Below, one piece after another: positions 11,153-22,993 of a stretch of 64,000 bases of DNA. The stretch lies in assembly GCA_018398815.1 (NCBI GenBank), contig CM031616.1, forward strand, positions 74,266,840 to 74,330,839, read 5' to 3'. This stretch comes from Conus ventricosus (taxonomy: Eukaryota; Mollusca; Gastropoda; Neogastropoda; Conidae). The position numbers and the translations under genes were made by a program. Position 1 is the first letter of the stretch. Each line of letters opens with the position of its first letter. The notes under the pieces were generated by a model. That model saw nothing but the letters and a program-made list of their open reading frames with translations. It was not told where the DNA came from and ran no database searches.

Positions 11153-12176
11153 GTCAGTGCCTTTTGCCGTGCTTTTTTTCTTTTTTCCTTTTTGTATTTG
11201 TTGTTTAGTGTCTTTGCTACATGTGCCGTCTTTTTGTGGATCTTAAACTTGCTTCAGTACTCTTTTGAAACATTAGTTGTTACTTTTTTTGTTTTGTTCT
11301 GTAGAAGTTTCTGGTCTTGTTTTCATAAAACCTTTTGCTGTTTATATGTTGCTTTTGATGTAGTACACAGTGTTGTTAACTTAAAATAAGATGTAACGAA
11401 TGAAATAAGTAAGATGATGTACTATCAGTTTGATAGTATGTTTGTATATTAAGGTGACTGTTGTAAGACATTAGATGTGCGAAGTTTGAATTTGATTCTG
11501 TAGTTGTGAAGAATTCATCTGAAATGTTGGATTTGGATGATTAATCTGTTTTGATTACCATTCATATTGAAAAATGTTAATGACTGAAGATATCAAAGGC
11601 TTGTCTTCTGGACATGAAATTGCACCTCCTGACACGGCCGAAAGAGCACTTTCACTGATCCATTTATCAAATGAAAGGATCAACAGAAAGTGGGCGAAAG
11701 TGGAGTGATGACTGTCGGATCTATGAGGTGGTGATGGAAATCTGTTCTGTTGTTTTGTTTATGTGTGTTGGTATTTTGACTTGTCCCAACAGTCACTTTA
11801 AAGCTGCACATACCATTCATAACTAAGACATGTTTACTAGGTGAAGCCACAACAGTTACAGACTACAGAACTGTGCAGCAGTTGTGTGTGTGTGTGTAAG
11901 AACAAAATTACTCTGACTCCTCTGTTAAAGATAAAGTTGTTGATAATGCATTTCATTCAGAGTGACTGGGTGGTATTGATCAGTGACATGAGAACCAGAA
12001 ATGAGCAGCATCAATGATTCAGCAGTTGGAGACTTTCTCTCCGTTGTCTCCATTGTTGCCCAACATGCTGTCATCTCCTAGAGTAGAGAATAGTGAGGGA
12101 AAGGGTGTGGGCCAGAAGGAGGGAGTTGTTCAGCTTTTGATGTGTGTGTGTGTGTGTGTGTGGTGTTGTGTGGCAG
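11153..12176 (+). other. Intron of the CNOT4-like gene
   Basis: Begins GTCAGT and ends in a GT-rich run followed by GTGGCAG. It is T-rich with no recognisable element. The acceptor's GT repeat gives only a weak pyrimidine tract. Confidence 0.55.
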
Positions 12177-12254
12177 TGGTTGGGCACTCTGCGTCTGACT
12201 CCAGCTGGCACCCCAGTGACCCTGCCATTGTCTTCTCTAGAACAATTGGAGAAG
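12177..12254 (+). CDS. CNOT4: CNOT4-like, internal exon (SDPAI motif)
   Basis: 78 nt between TGTGGCAG and GTGCGC, entering and leaving with one base carried over, which matches both neighbours. It reads VGHSASDSSWHPSDPAIVFS, then RTIGE. The Trp-x-x-(Ser/Thr)-Asp-Pro-Ala-Ile core resembles the SWTDPAI segment that follows the LPN(V/I)NI patch in vertebrate CNOT4, at similar spacing. The donor GTGCGC is weaker than consensus. A long frame covering this exon continues into intron on both sides but is not the gene. Confidence 0.55.
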
Positions 12255-13267
12255 GTGCGCATCATCTTTTCTTCTTTTGTGTTCATTTCGTGTTGCACTC
12301 CTTCACCACTGGAAAATGGTCACATCATGGAGACGTCTGTTGCTTGTTTACCTGTCAACAGTTGTTTATGCTTGGTTGTTGTTTTTTTTGTGTTTTTTTT
12401 ACTTTTTGTATTGTTGCCTGTTTTTCGGTAATGGCCACAATCATGGGGCTTGACAAAACGTGGAAACAGATCCAGACTTGGTGAAAAACAGAAACTTGTC
12501 CACCTGTTCAGCAATTGTTTTACAAGTAACCGGATGAAAAAAAAAAAAGAAGAAAAATAACCTCGACCCAGTGCATGTATTCCATGTTAGTGATTAGCTT
12601 GTTTGATGGCCGGAGTGCGGTCATGCTCTAATTCATCAGCTTGTTTGTCATAGAACACTTAAATTCGCCAGTCAAGCTTTGAGCATGAGATCTTGACTTC
12701 CTCTGGGAATTGTATAACTGCATAAAGCAACACATTGTTTATGTTGTTGACATAAGCAAGATAAAGGATGGCGTTCAGTTGTATGACAGAAGAGGATATC
12801 TTTGAGTTCAATCTAAATGATTCGTGGAAATGGTCCAGAAACTTGACATGAATGACAAACGGAAATGGTCTTGGTTTGAAGAGAGCATTGACACAAGATC
12901 GTGGGCAGTTAAGGTTGTCGTGATGGAACAGTATTTGCGAGACATAACAAAAAGTTTGACAAAACTTTACAGTGATGCAAGCATTTCTTTATGTTTTGTT
13001 TGTGATACGTGACATGTTTATCAGTTTTGACGATTTTCACAATGAGTGAAGTGAGAGGTATAGTGCAGAGTAAAGTAGTTTTATGTGTTTCTGGCACAGC
13101 ATTGTCTTTTTCTTTTGCATTTGAACTTACAAGCCTTTGTCTGCAGCAGTGGAGTAATGCATTAGTCTTCAAGACGCTTTGCTTCCCTGTCCATAACTGA
13201 CCGGCACTACATACTCAACTGTAATGATGTAACACATTCTTTGAAAGAAGTTATTTCTTCTTCTCTG

Positions 13268-13410
13268 CTTTACGCAGGCTGATATTCCTGCGAACACTCA
13301 CTGTATGAAAAGGCAAGGATTGATCCCATCAACCCAACAAAGGGAGTGGAGTTTTGTGTGTATGACCTTATATGTCGCCATTAAGGCAGCCATACTCCAG
13401 CTTTGGGAAT
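13268..13410 (-). mobile_element. SINE 3' fragment, inverted (same family as 29582-30037)
   Basis: The + strand reads CGCAGGCTGATATTCCTGCG, later AAGGATTGATCCCATC, ACAAAGGGAGTGGAG and TTAAGGCAGCCATACTCCA. The reverse complement matches the 3' half of the complete SINE at 29582-30037 in the same order. The tRNA-like head is missing. Confidence 0.75.
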
Positions 13411-15261
13411 GAAAGAAGTTATTGAGAAGCTTCAGAAAATGTTTTTCTCCAGAGAAAAAGGAATCCACAGCACTGCACCACCATTTGAATCTTTAGCCAG
13501 TTTGCACCATGTAATGATAAAGACTGTTACAAAGAGCAAAAGACCCTGAAGCATGGCAGATTTAAGAAGTTGATTTTGACAAACATTTTGGCATTGTGTT
13601 CAGTAATACCCCCCCCCCCCTTTTTTTTTCTTCTTTTCTTTCTTTCTTATATATGTGACAGATATGGGGCGTTTGTATTATACTCCCTGTTTGGCTAGTA
13701 TATTTACCATGTCAGACCATGGCATTCCATGGCAGTCAGCTCTGCCAGGCCGAGTTTTTTGTTGCTAATGCAGTAATAAGACCATCACGTGGCGCCCACA
13801 CTACTTCCTCCAGGGAAGAAGCCGGTGTAAACTTCCTGTTCCTCATTCAACGAGGCCTATGCGCAAGGTAACCCCGAGAACCATAGCGCTAGCGGGGATG
13901 GTAGGGTGGGCATTAGATGTATTGATTAAAGTAAAGAAGTCAAGTTATGACCTGCATTCAGTGACTTGAAGACTATACCATCTTTGTGGAGGTCGAAGGT
14001 CACTATACCATCTTTGTGGAGGTCGAAGGTCAAAGCTCTTCCGAGTGCCCTTAACTGTATGTGGGACTGGTGATCGCTAGTAACATTTCATAGGATGACT
14101 TGAGTGACTTCTGCTTTGGTTATCACAAGTATTCTGTTTTATATGTGTATGTTGTAATGATGAACTCTTGCTCTTTTTTTTTGCTTTTTTTTCTCACACT
14201 TCCCTCCATTTTCCTGGGTGTTGGTGTGCAGTATGTTGCTGGCTTGTCCATAATAATAATGTCAGCTTACTGCTCTGTGCGTGCAGTTGACTGAAAGGTG
14301 GCAGGCACACTTTTTTTTTCTCCATTTTCGTAACATGACAATTAGTTGGGGCTTTCAGCCTGAGAGTGTTGCTCTCAGACATTGATTTGAACAGGGGAAA
14401 AAGGCAGTGAAGAACTTAAAAGGACCAGTTAGTAACTTTTCAAAAACACAAACATATACTTAGAGATGTATACATTTGCGTGTATAAATGTGAATTGCAT
14501 GAACTGCAAGTCCTCTTGATCTCATTTACCATTTAAATGGGAAAAGAGCTTACATAGTATGATTAACGGAGACCTTCATACAGCTGCAGACATTTCCTTT
14601 GTTCTTCATTTCAGCTTGACTGTTCAGGATCGATGCACCTTCAGTCTGCCTCTTTTCTTTTTTCCTTAATTCTTAGCATGTTGATTTTTGGTTGACTCAG
14701 ATTATTGTAGGGTTTTGAAACCATGGTGCAGATAATGTGCAGGAGAATGGACTTTTGTGAGTGAATGTCTCCATATGGCCATCTGACCACGTGATGTGTG
14801 TTAGGTGCACCGCAGATGCTTTTTAAAACTTGTCATGTCTTACTTTTTCAGTTAAATTGCAGACTTTTCAAGTTCACATAGCACATTGTTTTTACTTGTT
14901 TAATGTGTTTGTTGTGTGTGTGCTTGCTTGTAAGACATCTAGATAATGAAACTCATGTTTTTGCTCAAAGCTTCCATTGGCCTCCCCTTTCCTCGTCTCA
15001 TGTTCACATCCTTTATTTCGTGTTCCTCTTTGCTCTTCCTCAGTGTACCATGTACACTTGAAACATAGTGAGTGATGGTAAAAGATATAAACAGGGTTCA
15101 AGTCCTTTGGAATACACTTCAAATCCTGACCACAACATTTTAAAAATGTTATCTCCAGATAGATGCGATAGTTTGGTTTTTTTGGTACTTATTGATCGAT
15201 GCAGTTTTGTTGCAAATTGACAAAAACTCTGAAAATACTGCTGGAAATACGAAGGGCTGGA

Positions 15262-15590
15262 CAGACCTGGTGTGGATGGATTGGTGCAGAGACTTGTGTG
15301 CCAGAAGATGGACAAAGGACAGACACTGTGTTGATGGATTGGTGCAGAGACTTGTGTGCCAGAAGAGGACATAGGACAGACACTGTGTTGATGGATGGTG
15401 CGAGACTTGTGTGCCAGAAGATGGACATAGGACAGACACTGTGTGATGGTTGTGTCGAACTTGTGTGCCAAAACGGACAAGGACAGACACTGGTTGATGG
15501 ATTGTCAGAGACTTGTGTGCCAGAGATGGACATAGACAGACACTGTGTAGATGGATTGGTGCAGAGACTTGTGGCAGAAGATGACATAGT
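15262..15590. repeat. 58-bp minisatellite, about 6 copies, indel-rich
   Basis: Unit GATGGATTGGTGCAGAGACT, TGTGTGCCAGAAGATGGACA, TAGGACAGACACTGTGTT. The first three units are clean; later ones lack single bases at many places (for example GGATGGTGCGAGACTTGTG near 15390). The array sits about 170 bp upstream of the next coding exon. Confidence 0.85.
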
Positions 15591-15759
15591 TGGTGTAAGT
15601 TGACTGATACTCACTAGTCAATAATGGAATACCATTGGTCCCACCACCACTGCGAGTCATTTGTGTTTGACTGGTAGAAAGTGGACCATTGCCTTCATGC
15701 ATATGCTGTGTGCAACACAACATGTGTATGAGCTTTTTAAGTCTTCTACTGTTGTGCAG

Positions 15760-15940
15760 AAGCTCCTCAGGATGAAGTCTCCACACTGACGGAGATATGG
15801 GCCGGGCGCATCGCCTCCCTGTTCAGCAGTTCATTGAGCGCTGGCAGTGCTGCCCCACAGATGCAGACCTCCACCTGCTCCGCACCACACCGACTGCCCA
15901 AACCACAAGATGAAGTCAACCGCTTCAAGAGGGGAAGGGT
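15760..15940 (+). CDS. CNOT4: CNOT4-like, internal exon near the C-terminus
   Basis: The exon starts after GTTGTGCAG and needs two bases to complete the codon left by the 12177 exon. It reads APQDEVSTLTEIWAGRIASL, then FSSSLSAGSAAPQMQTST, ending KPQDEVNRFKRGR plus two bases before the donor GTGAGG at 15941. If it did not splice there, a TGA stop at 15942 would end the protein at RGRV. The Ser/Pro/Gln-rich composition fits a disordered CNOT4 tail, and I cannot match it residue by residue to a known protein. The phase agreement on both sides is the main support. The giant satellite starts about 265 bp downstream. Confidence 0.5.
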
Positions 15941-16204
15941 GTGAGGAGATAATAAGATCATGCGCAGAATGATCTTGGTGATTTTTCCATGATGGAAGTG
16001 ACATGAGCTGCAAATTGGCCCTCATGCCATGCTGCTTGCACCTGGCCCTTGCCTCGGCACCGTAACTCTTAGTGGACCAAGACCAGCCAGGTCACCACTC
16101 CCAGCCCATGGAGTCGGTCAATTTCTACTGAAGAACTGGAGGGTTGCAGATCATGCATTTTCATTTCCAGCTCCACGTTGTTTAGTAAGAGTGACATTCC
16201 TCAT

Positions 16205-19200
16205 GATACTGTGTAAGGGACAGTCCTGATACTGTAGTAAGGGACAGTCCTGATACTGTAGTAAGGGACAGTCCCTGAACTGAGTAACAGTCCAGATACC
16301 GAGATAAGGGGACAGTCCTGATACTGTCAGTATATGGGGACAGTCCTGATCTGTAGTAAGACAGTCCTGATGCTGTAGTAGACAGTCCTGATACTGTAGT
16401 AAGGGGACAGTCCTGATGCTGTAGTAAGGGGACCGTCCTGATAGCTGTAGTAACAGTCCTGATACGTAGTAAGGGACAGTCCTGATACTGTAGTAAAGTC
16501 CTGATGCTGTAGTAAGGGACAGTCCTGATACTGTAGTAACAGTCCTGATACTGTAGTAGCAGTCCTGATACTGTAGTAGCGGTCCCTGATACTGTAGTAA
16601 CGGTCCTGATACTGTAGTAAGGGGACAGTCCTGATACTGTAGTAAGGGACAGTCCTGATGCTGTAGTAAGGGGACAGTCCTGATGCTGTAGTAACAGTCC
16701 TGATGCTGTAGTAAGGGGACAGTCCTGATACTGTGTAGGTGACAGTCCTGATACTGTAGTAAGGGACAGTCCTGATACTGTAGTCCTGACCTGTACGTAA
16801 GGGGACAGTCCTGATGCTGTAGTAGGGGACAGTCCTGATACTGTAGTAAGGGGACAGTCCTGATACTGTAGTAAGGGGACAGTCCTGATGCTGTAGTAAG
16901 GGGACAGTCCTGATGCTGTAGTAAGGGGACAGTCCTGATCTGTAGTAACAGTCCTGATGCTGTAGTAAGGGGACAGTCCGATCTGTAGTAACAGTCCTGA
17001 TACTGTAGTAAGGGATAGTCCTGATACTGTAGTAACAGTCCTGATACTGTGGTAACAGTCCTGATACTGTAGTAAGGGACAGTCCTGATACTGTAGTAAG
17101 GGGACAGTCCTGATGCTGTAGTAACAGTCCTGATACTGTAGTAAGGGACAGTCCTGATACTGTAGTAAGGGGACAGTCCTGATACTGTAGTAAGGGGACA
17201 GTCCTGATACTGTAATAACAGTCCTGATACTGTAGTAAGGGGACAGTCCTGATGCTGTGATAACAGTCCTGATACTGTAGTAATGGGACGGTCCATGATA
17301 CTGTAGTAAGGGGACAGTCCTGATACTGTAGTAAGGGACAGTCCTGATACTGTAGTAAACAGTCCTGATGCTGTAGTAACAGTCCTGATGCTGTAGTAAC
17401 AGTCCTGAATCTGTAGTAACAGTCCTGAATCTGTAGTAACAGTTCTGATACTGTCTAAAAGTAGTCACTGATTCTGTAAGTAACAGCCCTGATACTGTAG
17501 TAACGGTCCTGATACTGTAGTAAGGGGACAGTCTGATACTGTAGTAAACAGTCCTGATACTGTAGTAAGGGGACAGTCCTGATACTGTAGTAACAGTCCT
17601 GATACTGTGGTAACAGTCCTGATACTGTAGTAAGGGGACAGTCCTGATACTGTAGTAACAGTCCTGATACTGTAGTAAACAGTCCTGATACTGTAGTAAA
17701 GGGACAGTCCTGATACTGTAGTAACAGTCCTGATGCTGTAGTAAGGGGACAGTTCTGATACTGTAGTAACAGTCCTGATTCTGTAGTAAAGGGACAGTCC
17801 TGATACTGTAGTAAGGGGACAGTCCTGATACTGTAGTAACAGTCGTGATTCTGTGGTAAGGGGACAGTCCTGATACTGTAGTAAGGGGACAGTCCTGATA
17901 CTGTAGTAACAGTCCTGATACTGTAGTAAGGGACAGTCCTGATACTGTAGTAACAGTCCTGATACTGTAGTAACAGTCCTGATTGCTGTAGTAAGGGGAC
18001 AGTCCTGATACTGTAGTAAGGGGACAGTCCTGTATACTGTAGCAACAGTCCTGATCTGTAGTAAGGGGACAGTTCTGATACTGTAGCAACAGTCCTGATT
18101 CTGTAGTAACAGTCCTGATGCTGTAGTAACAGTCCTGATGCTGTAGTAAGGGGACAGTCCTGATACTGTAGCAACAGTCGTGATTCTGTAGTAAGGGACA
18201 GTCCTGATACTGTAGTAACAGTCCTGATACTGTAGTAAGGGGACAGTCCTGATACTGTAGTAACAGTCGTGATTCTGTAGCAAGGGGACAGTCCTGATAC
18301 TGTAGTAACAGTCCTGATACTGTGGTAACAGTCCTGATACTGTAGTAAGGGGACAGTCCTGATACTGTAGCAAGGGGACAGTCCTGATGCTGTAGTAACA
18401 GTCCTGATACTGTAGTAACAGTCCTGATGCTGTAGTAACAGTCCGATGCTGTAGTAAGAGGGACAGTCCTGATGCTGTAGTAAACAGTCCTGATACTGTA
18501 GTAACAGTCCTAATACTGTAGTAAGGGACAGTCCTGATACTGTAATAACAGTCCTGATACTGTAGTAAGGGGACAGTCCTGATACTGTGGTAACAGTCCT
18601 GATACTGTAGTAAGGGGACAGTCCTGATACTGTAATAACAGTCCTGATACTGTAGTAAGGGGACAGTCCTGATACTGTAATAACAGTCCTGATACTGTAA
18701 TAACAGTCCTGATACTGTAGTAAGGGGACAGTCCTGATACTGTGGTAACAGTCCTGATACTGTAATAACAGTCCTGATACTGTAGTAAGGGGACAGTCCT
18801 GATACTGTAAAAACAGTCCTGATACTGTAATAACAGTCCTGATACTGTAGTAAGGGGACAGTCCTGATACTGTAGTAAGGGGACAGTCCTGATACTGTAG
18901 TAAGGGGACAGTCCTGATACTGTAATAACAGTCCTGATACTGTAGTAAGAGGACAGTCCTGATGCTGTGATAACAGTCCTGATACTGTAGTAATGGGACG
19001 GTCCTGATACTGTAGTAAGGGGACAGTCCTGATACTGTAGTAAGGGGACAGTCCTGATACTGTAGTAACAGTCCTGATGCTGTAGTAACAGTCCTGATGC
19101 TGTAGTAACAGTCCTGAATCTGTAGTAACAGTCCTGAATCTGTAGTAACAGTTCTGATACTGTACTAAAAGTCCTGATTCTGTAGTAACAGCCCTGATAC

Positions 19201-20925
19201 TGTAGTAACGGTCCTGATACTGTAGTAAGGGGACAGTCTGATACTGTAGTAACAGTCCTGATACTGTAGTAAGGGGACAGTCCTGATACTGTAGTAACAG
19301 TCCTGATACTGTGGTAACAGTCCTGATACTGTAGTAAGGGGACAGTCCTGATACTGTAGTAACAGTCCTGATACTGTAGTAACAGTCCTGATACTGTAGT
19401 AAAGGGACAGTCCTGATACTGTAGTAACAGTCCTGATACTGTAGTAACAGTCCTGATGCTGTAGTAAGGGGACAGTTCTGATACTGTAGTAACAGTCCTG
19501 ATTCTGTAGTAAAGGGACAGTCCTGATACTGGTAGTAAGGGGACAGTCCTGATACTGTAGTAACAGTCGTGATTCTGTGGTAAGGGACAGTCCTGATACT
19601 GTAGTAAGGGGACAGTCCTGATACTGTAGTAACAGTCCTGATACTGTAGTAAGGGGACAGTCCTGATACTGTAGTAAACAGTCCTGATACTGTAGTAACA
19701 GTCCTGATGCTGTAGTAAGGGGACAGTCCTGATACTGTAGTAACAGTCCTGATACTGTAGTAAGGGGACAGTCCTTATACTGTAGCAACAGTCCTGATTC
19801 TGTAGTAAGGGGACAGTTCTGATACTGTAGCAACAGTCCTGATTCTGTAGTAACAGTCCTGATGCTGTAGTAACAGTCCTGATGCTGTAGTAAGGGACAG
19901 TCCTGATACTGTAGCAACAGTCGTGATTCTGTAGTAAGGGGACAGTCCTGATACTGTAGTAACAGTCCTGATACTGTAGTAAGGGGACAGTCCTGATACT
20001 GTAGTAACAGTCGTGATTCTGTAGCAAGGGGACAGTCCTGATACTGTAGTAAGGGGACAGTCCTGATGCTGTAGTAACAGTCCTGATACTGTAGTAAGGG
20101 GACAGTCCTGATTCACAGTCCTGATACTGTAGTAACAGACCTCATGCTGTAGTAAGGGGACAGTCCTGATACTGTAGTAACAGTCCTGATACTGTAGTAA
20201 AGGGACAGTCCTGATACTGTAGCAACAGTCCTGATTCTGTAGTAAGGGGACAGTTCTGATACTGTAGCAACAGTCCTGATTCTGTAGTAACAGTCCTGAT
20301 GCTGTAGTAACAGTCCTGATGCTGTAGTAAGGGGACAGTCCTGATACTGTAGCAACAGTCGTGATTCTGTAGTAAGGGGACAGTCCTGATAACGTAGTAA
20401 CAGTCCTGATACTGTAGTAAGGGGACAGTCCTGATACTGTACTAACAGTCTTGATTCTGTAGCAAGGGGACAGTCCTGATACTGTAGTAAGGGGACAGTC
20501 CTGATACTGTAGTAACAGTCCTGATACTGTAGTAAGGGGACAGTCCTGATACTGTAGTAAGGGACAGTCCTGATACTGTAGTAAGGGGACAGTCTGATAC
20601 TGTAGTAACAGTCCTCATACTGTAGTAAGGGGACAGTCCTGATACTGTAGTAAGGGGACAGTCCTGATACTGTAGTAACAGTCCTGATACTGTAGTAACA
20701 GTCCTGATACTGTATAAAGGGACAGTCCTGATACTGTAGTAACAGTCCTGATACTGTAGTAACAGTCCTGATGCTGTAGTAAGGGGACAGTTCTGATACT
20801 GTAGTAACAGTCCTGATTCTGTAGTAAAGGGACAGTCCTGATACTGTAGTAAAGGGGACAGTCCTGATACTGTAGTAACAGTCGTGATTCTGTGGTAAGG
20901 GGACAGTCCTGATACTGTAGTAAGG
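16205..20925. repeat. Satellite array, alternating 20-bp and 25-bp units (block 1)
   Basis: About 200 units built from CAGTCCTGATACTGTAGTAA (20 bp), many followed by GGGGA (25 bp). The core ACAGT-CCTGAT-ACTGT is an inverted repeat with a 6-nt loop. Variants (GATGCTG, GATTCTG, GTCGTG, GCAACAG) recur in fixed order: the string around TGCTGTGATAACAG at 17252 returns at about 18964. Longer blocks return about 1.7 kb and 0.43 kb apart, so the array has higher-order repeats. The first 1.2 kb has many single-base losses. On the minus strand all three frames are largely open, giving long meaningless reading frames (for example 16182-18089). Confidence 0.95.
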
Positions 20926-22497
20926 TGTTACTGGAGGTCCTGGACGGGGTCCAGGCCGGCCAGTCGAGACGGCGGCTCCCCTAGCAGTCCACGGTCCCGA
21001 CCAAGGCGTGGCCTCGACCAGCGCGTGGCACCATCTCGTCCGTGGTCTCAGCCAGAACGTGGCCTCGACCAGCACGTGGCACCATCCAGTTCGTGCTCCA
21101 GGTGAAGCCCCCGGAGGGGGGGAGGACGTAGCTGGGAGGAGAGTCGGAGAGGAGGAAAAGAAGAAGGAAGGAGGAAGGAAGAAGGGTACTGGAACCCTGC
21201 CGTCAGTACCGTCTGACCATTGCTGTCAAGTCTTATCAGCCACTCGCATGATGGGCGAGGGAAGTGTATTAAACGCGCACAGTACACCCATTGAATCAAG
21301 TCTTCTCACACGATGCAGGTAAAAGACTGCATTAATCAACAGGTTATAAAACAAATATGAATTATCTTCACCCTTCTCTCACTCACGCTTAACGTTTTCC
21401 TTCCTTAGGAAATAAATCAACACAGCGACCATCGCTTAATAACTGCCACCACATTTGCAAATAGTAATTCAATGGCATAATTGTCACATTTTATAAACAC
21501 ATTTCAAAATAAACACAAATCTCCAACCACGCATCCGAACGACAAATCATGCGTACGCACGCTCGTGAACATAAAACTCGTTCTCCTTGCACACACAAAC
21601 AGACGGTGGCCGAAGGATAAAAGTCCGGCGAATGTGACAGGGGCGGACGAGCGAGACCAAGCAAGTTCCAACCCTGAATCACCAGGTTCTCTCCCTTCCC
21701 CACCGACTACCGCATCACCAGATACATAAACAGGAGAAAGAATTTTGGAAATAATTTAGAATGGCCAGGTTAAAGATTGAATTAACCAGAGAAAAGGTCT
21801 CACACAATATTCCTCTTACAATTTTGAAAACAAAAGAAAATTGCGCAAAAGCGAAGACTAAGCCGGCTAACAACAACAAATCAAAACAAACAGACCACGA
21901 AACTGATGCTTACCAGCTACCCGTGGGTGACCCGAAGAGGCGGGTCAAAGGACTCTCTCTACCCTCTGTCCAGTCGAGAGGACAGAGGCGAAGATGCGGA
22001 AACAGAAGAAATGATGTCCCTCTCCTACAGGCCGACTGCAGGAATTGAAAGTACTGACTGTACTCTCGACGATAAGGTAAAGAACCAGGACTGGAGCAGG
22101 CGCCCCAGAGACATCTTCCGCTCGAGTGAAGAGCTAACCTCCCTCAGCAATGGCGGCCAACATGCCATGCTGCGTCACAGAGTGAGCATACTTCAAACTA
22201 AAAGGAACGAAGCACGTGCGACAGGTAAAAAGACAGGCGAGAGGCCGATAGACAGAAAGTTCGAGAGAAAGGTACCGGCCACCCGTGAACTTGCAGGATG
22301 AATAGCACGGGCGGTGGAATTAGAGAGAGAGAGAGAGAAAGCAGACCGAAGTTGAGCTGAACCACACCAAGGTGCAACTGCACCACAAGCCACCCTAAGG
22401 GACGGATACACGACAACAGCAACGACAATAAACAAATAAGTAATTCCGCCACCCTAGGTGGGTCGAACGTCGTAGGCCTCGTGACAAACTCGTGACA
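20926..22497. mobile_element. Unidentified 1.57-kb insert splitting the satellite; possible solo LTR
   Basis: The satellite stops at GTAGTAAGG and resumes at ACAGTCCTG. The insert starts TGTTACTGGAGG and ends CTCGTGACA, an imperfect short inverted pair of the TG...CA kind used by LTRs. An AATAAA lies near its right end (about 22427). An imperfect direct repeat (GGCCTCGACCAGC(G/A)CGTGG) lies at about 21010 and 21062, with a GAGA run near 22325. No protein domain is recognised in any frame and no target duplication is clear, so this is a suggestion only. Confidence 0.35.
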
Positions 22498-22993
22498 ACA
22501 GTCCTGATACTGTAGTAAGGGGACAGTCCTGATACTGTAGTAAGGGGACAGTCCTGATACTGTAGTAAGGGGACAGTCCTGATACTGTAGTAACAGTCCT
22601 GATACTGTAGTAAGGGACAGACCTGATACTGTAGTAACAGTCCTGATACTGTAGTAACAGTCCTGATACTGTAGTAAGGGGACGGTCCTGATACTGTAGT
22701 AAGGGGACGGTCCTGATACTGTAATAACAGTCCTGATACTGTAGTAAGGGACAGTCCTGATACTGTAGTAAGGGGACAGTCCTGATGCTGTAGTAACAGT
22801 CCTGATACTGTAGTAAGGGGACAGTCCTGATGCTGTAGTAACAGTCCTGATACTGTAGTAACAGTCCTGATACTGTAGTAAGGGGACAGTCCTGATACTG
22901 TAGTAACAGTCCTGATACTGTAGTAACAGTCCTGATACTGTAGTAAGGGGACAGTCCTGATACTGTAGTAAGGGGACAGTCCTGATACTGTAG
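22498..22993. repeat. Satellite array, 20/25-bp units (block 2)
   Basis: Same repeat as 16205-20925, about 22 units, with fewer variants and few single-base losses. It ends exactly at the left end of the hAT element (CTGTAG). Confidence 0.95.

Larger units (their letters stand above)
12255..15759 (+). other. Large intron of the CNOT4-like gene
   Basis: 3.5 kb between the 12177 and 15760 exons. It contains an inverted SINE 3' fragment (13268-13410), a mixed C/T run (13610-13650), a small direct repeat (CACTATACCATCTTTGTGGA at about 13975 and 14003) and the 58-bp minisatellite at 15262-15590. Other open stretches (for example 12824-13200, 14100-14294) have no recognisable domain. It ends GTTGTGCAG. 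Confidence 0.5.

Noticed and set aside
12014..12484. 156-residue frame over the SDPAI exon
   Set aside because: It reads through GT repeat and T-rich intron on both sides; only 12177-12254 has splice-site and family support.
16182..18089. 635-residue minus-strand open frame in the satellite
   Set aside because: It is a direct translation of 20/25-bp repeats in which all three minus frames are open; there is no domain, no start context and no splice or promoter evidence.
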